A DNA stretch of 64,000 bases from Arsenicibacter rosenii (GTDB taxonomy: Bacteria; Bacteroidota; Bacteroidia; Cytophagales; Spirosomataceae): contig NZ_MORL01000013.1 in NCBI RefSeq assembly GCF_001870735.1, positions 62,001 through 126,000 on the forward strand. Reading direction: 5' to 3'. Of the stretch, positions 63,344 through 64,000 are shown in pieces (the stretch's first letter is position 1; each line of letters begins with the position of its first letter). The notes under the pieces were generated by a model that worked only from the letters and a program-made list of their open reading frames with translations, was not told where the DNA came from and searched no databases. Position numbers and translations under genes: made by a program.

Positions 63344-64000
63344 TTATACCATACTTAGGGCACCAACCGGTACCGCATCTTCACCCAGCTTAGCCATCAG
63401 AATGACCGGCGCCGGCTGAAACGCCTTCATCACAAACCGTGGCAACGCCGTACGGACTGACGCCCGCAGCGGTTCGCCGATCAGTGACAATCCGCCGCCG
63501 ATCACAATCGCGTCGGGGTGGAACAGGTGTACCACATGCGACAGACCCAGAGCCAGTACCGAGCCCACCTGCGTGATCAGCATATTGGCCACGGGATCAT
63601 TCTGCTCATAGGCCGGATGCAGGAAACGTGCCTCTCCCCCTACCTGATCGCCCACCAGTTGTTTCAGCGGCGAGTCGGCCGGCAGTTGCGGCAGCAGTTC
63701 CCGGATCTGCTGATCAACCGCCCAGCCTGAGCACGTTTGTTCGACAGTCTGCCCCGGAAAATCGTCGCCGGGCGGCACCAGCCACAGGTGACCGATTTCG
63801 GCCTCGCCGGGCACCGCTCCGTGGTAAATCTGTCCGTCAATGACCATACCTCCGCCCACGCCGCTGCCGACTGTTACGTAAAACACGTTTTTGAACCCGC
63901 GACCACCTCCGTGTAAGGCCTCGCCGAGCGAGGCCGCATTGGCGTCATTCTCGATCCGGATGGTTGGTGCACCGGTGAGCTCATACAGCCATTCGCCCAG
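63344..64000 (-). CDS. ROK-family sugar kinase (5' part beyond window edge)
   Basis: The frame stays open to position 64000, giving the last 218 residues of a ROK kinase; the N-terminal ATP loop is outside. The sugar-binding segment IENDANAASLGEALHGGGRG and the phosphate loop YVTVGSGVGGGMVIDG are present, as is EIGHLWL. The usual C-x-C-G-x2-G-C zinc cluster after GH is missing: only one Cys (EQTCSGW) remains. Members phosphorylate glucose, N-acetylmannosamine or related sugars. It is directly upstream of the SIS isomerase gene. Confidence 0.9.
   Translation of the reverse strand: MGEWLYELTGAPTIRIENDANAASLGEALHGGGRGFKNVFYVTVGSGVGGGMVIDGQIYHGAVPGEAEIGHLWLVPPGDDFPGQTVEQTCSGWAVDQQIRELLPQLPADSPLKQLVGDQVGGEARFLHPAYEQNDPVANMLITQVGSVLALGLSHVVHLFHPDAIVIGGGLSLIGEPLRASVRTALPRFVMKAFQPAPVILMAKLGEDAVPVGALSMV

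Overview
The window is a chromosomal segment from a member of the Bacteroidota, most likely order Cytophagales and probably a Spirosoma-like genus. The evidence is a SusC/SusD pair, gliding-motility GldC, the long form of IspG, glutamine synthetase III, several families typical of the phylum (DUF4159, LuxC-type acyl-CoA reductase, 7TMR-DISM hybrid kinase), and promoters of the TTTG / TAnnTTTG type. The DNA is about half G+C. No rRNA, tRNA, transposase, phage gene or CRISPR array is visible. Genes sit in short operons on both strands, and convergent junctions often carry long perfect hairpins.

1-8 kb: a SusD (cut by the left edge) and SusC pair, a GMC-type flavoenzyme with its subunit-3 partner, and a divergent secreted DUF1080 protein. 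Together these look like a 3-keto-glycoside route for glycan breakdown. 8-19 kb: a methyltransferase, a sugar permease, ispG, small proteins, a thioredoxin-like secreted protein, gldC, DUF4197, then cinA, a 2-oxoacid dehydrogenase E2 and a 5'-nucleotidase in one operon. 19-25 kb: a desaturase, DUF4159, rsmE, a VWA/MoxR pair and an acidic protein. 25-31 kb: a universal stress protein, an ammonium transporter, a porin-like protein, a ferredoxin and an acyl-CoA reductase with overlapping divergent promoters.

30-42 kb: a secreted esterase, a GH16 glucanase, a small outer-membrane protein, an O-antigen ligase-like membrane protein with TPRs, a large FnIII/SprB-like secreted protein, and a divergent TPR histidine kinase with a LytTR response regulator. 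42-48 kb: an esterase, then a five-gene cassette of alpha/beta hydrolase, ATP-grasp ligase, GCS2-type carboxylate-amine ligase, class I glutamine amidotransferase and a second, divergent ATP-grasp protein. This reads as a pathway for an unknown amide- or peptide-like compound, and it is the best candidate here for an undescribed system. Every junction between its genes holds an inverted repeat.

48-59 kb: a hybrid histidine kinase, a beta-lactamase-family hydrolase, a membrane M28 peptidase, a class V aminotransferase, glutamine synthetase III and a eukaryotic-type glutamine synthetase II. With the ammonium transporter at 26 kb these form a nitrogen-assimilation theme. 59-64 kb: mtaB, a small Arg/Gly/Tyr-rich secreted protein, a sulfite-oxidase-like enzyme, a SIS isomerase and a ROK kinase cut by the right edge. 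Dispersed palindromes of the GAGACGCAA-N4-TTGCGTCTC type occur in two pairs (24.9 and 62.7 kb).
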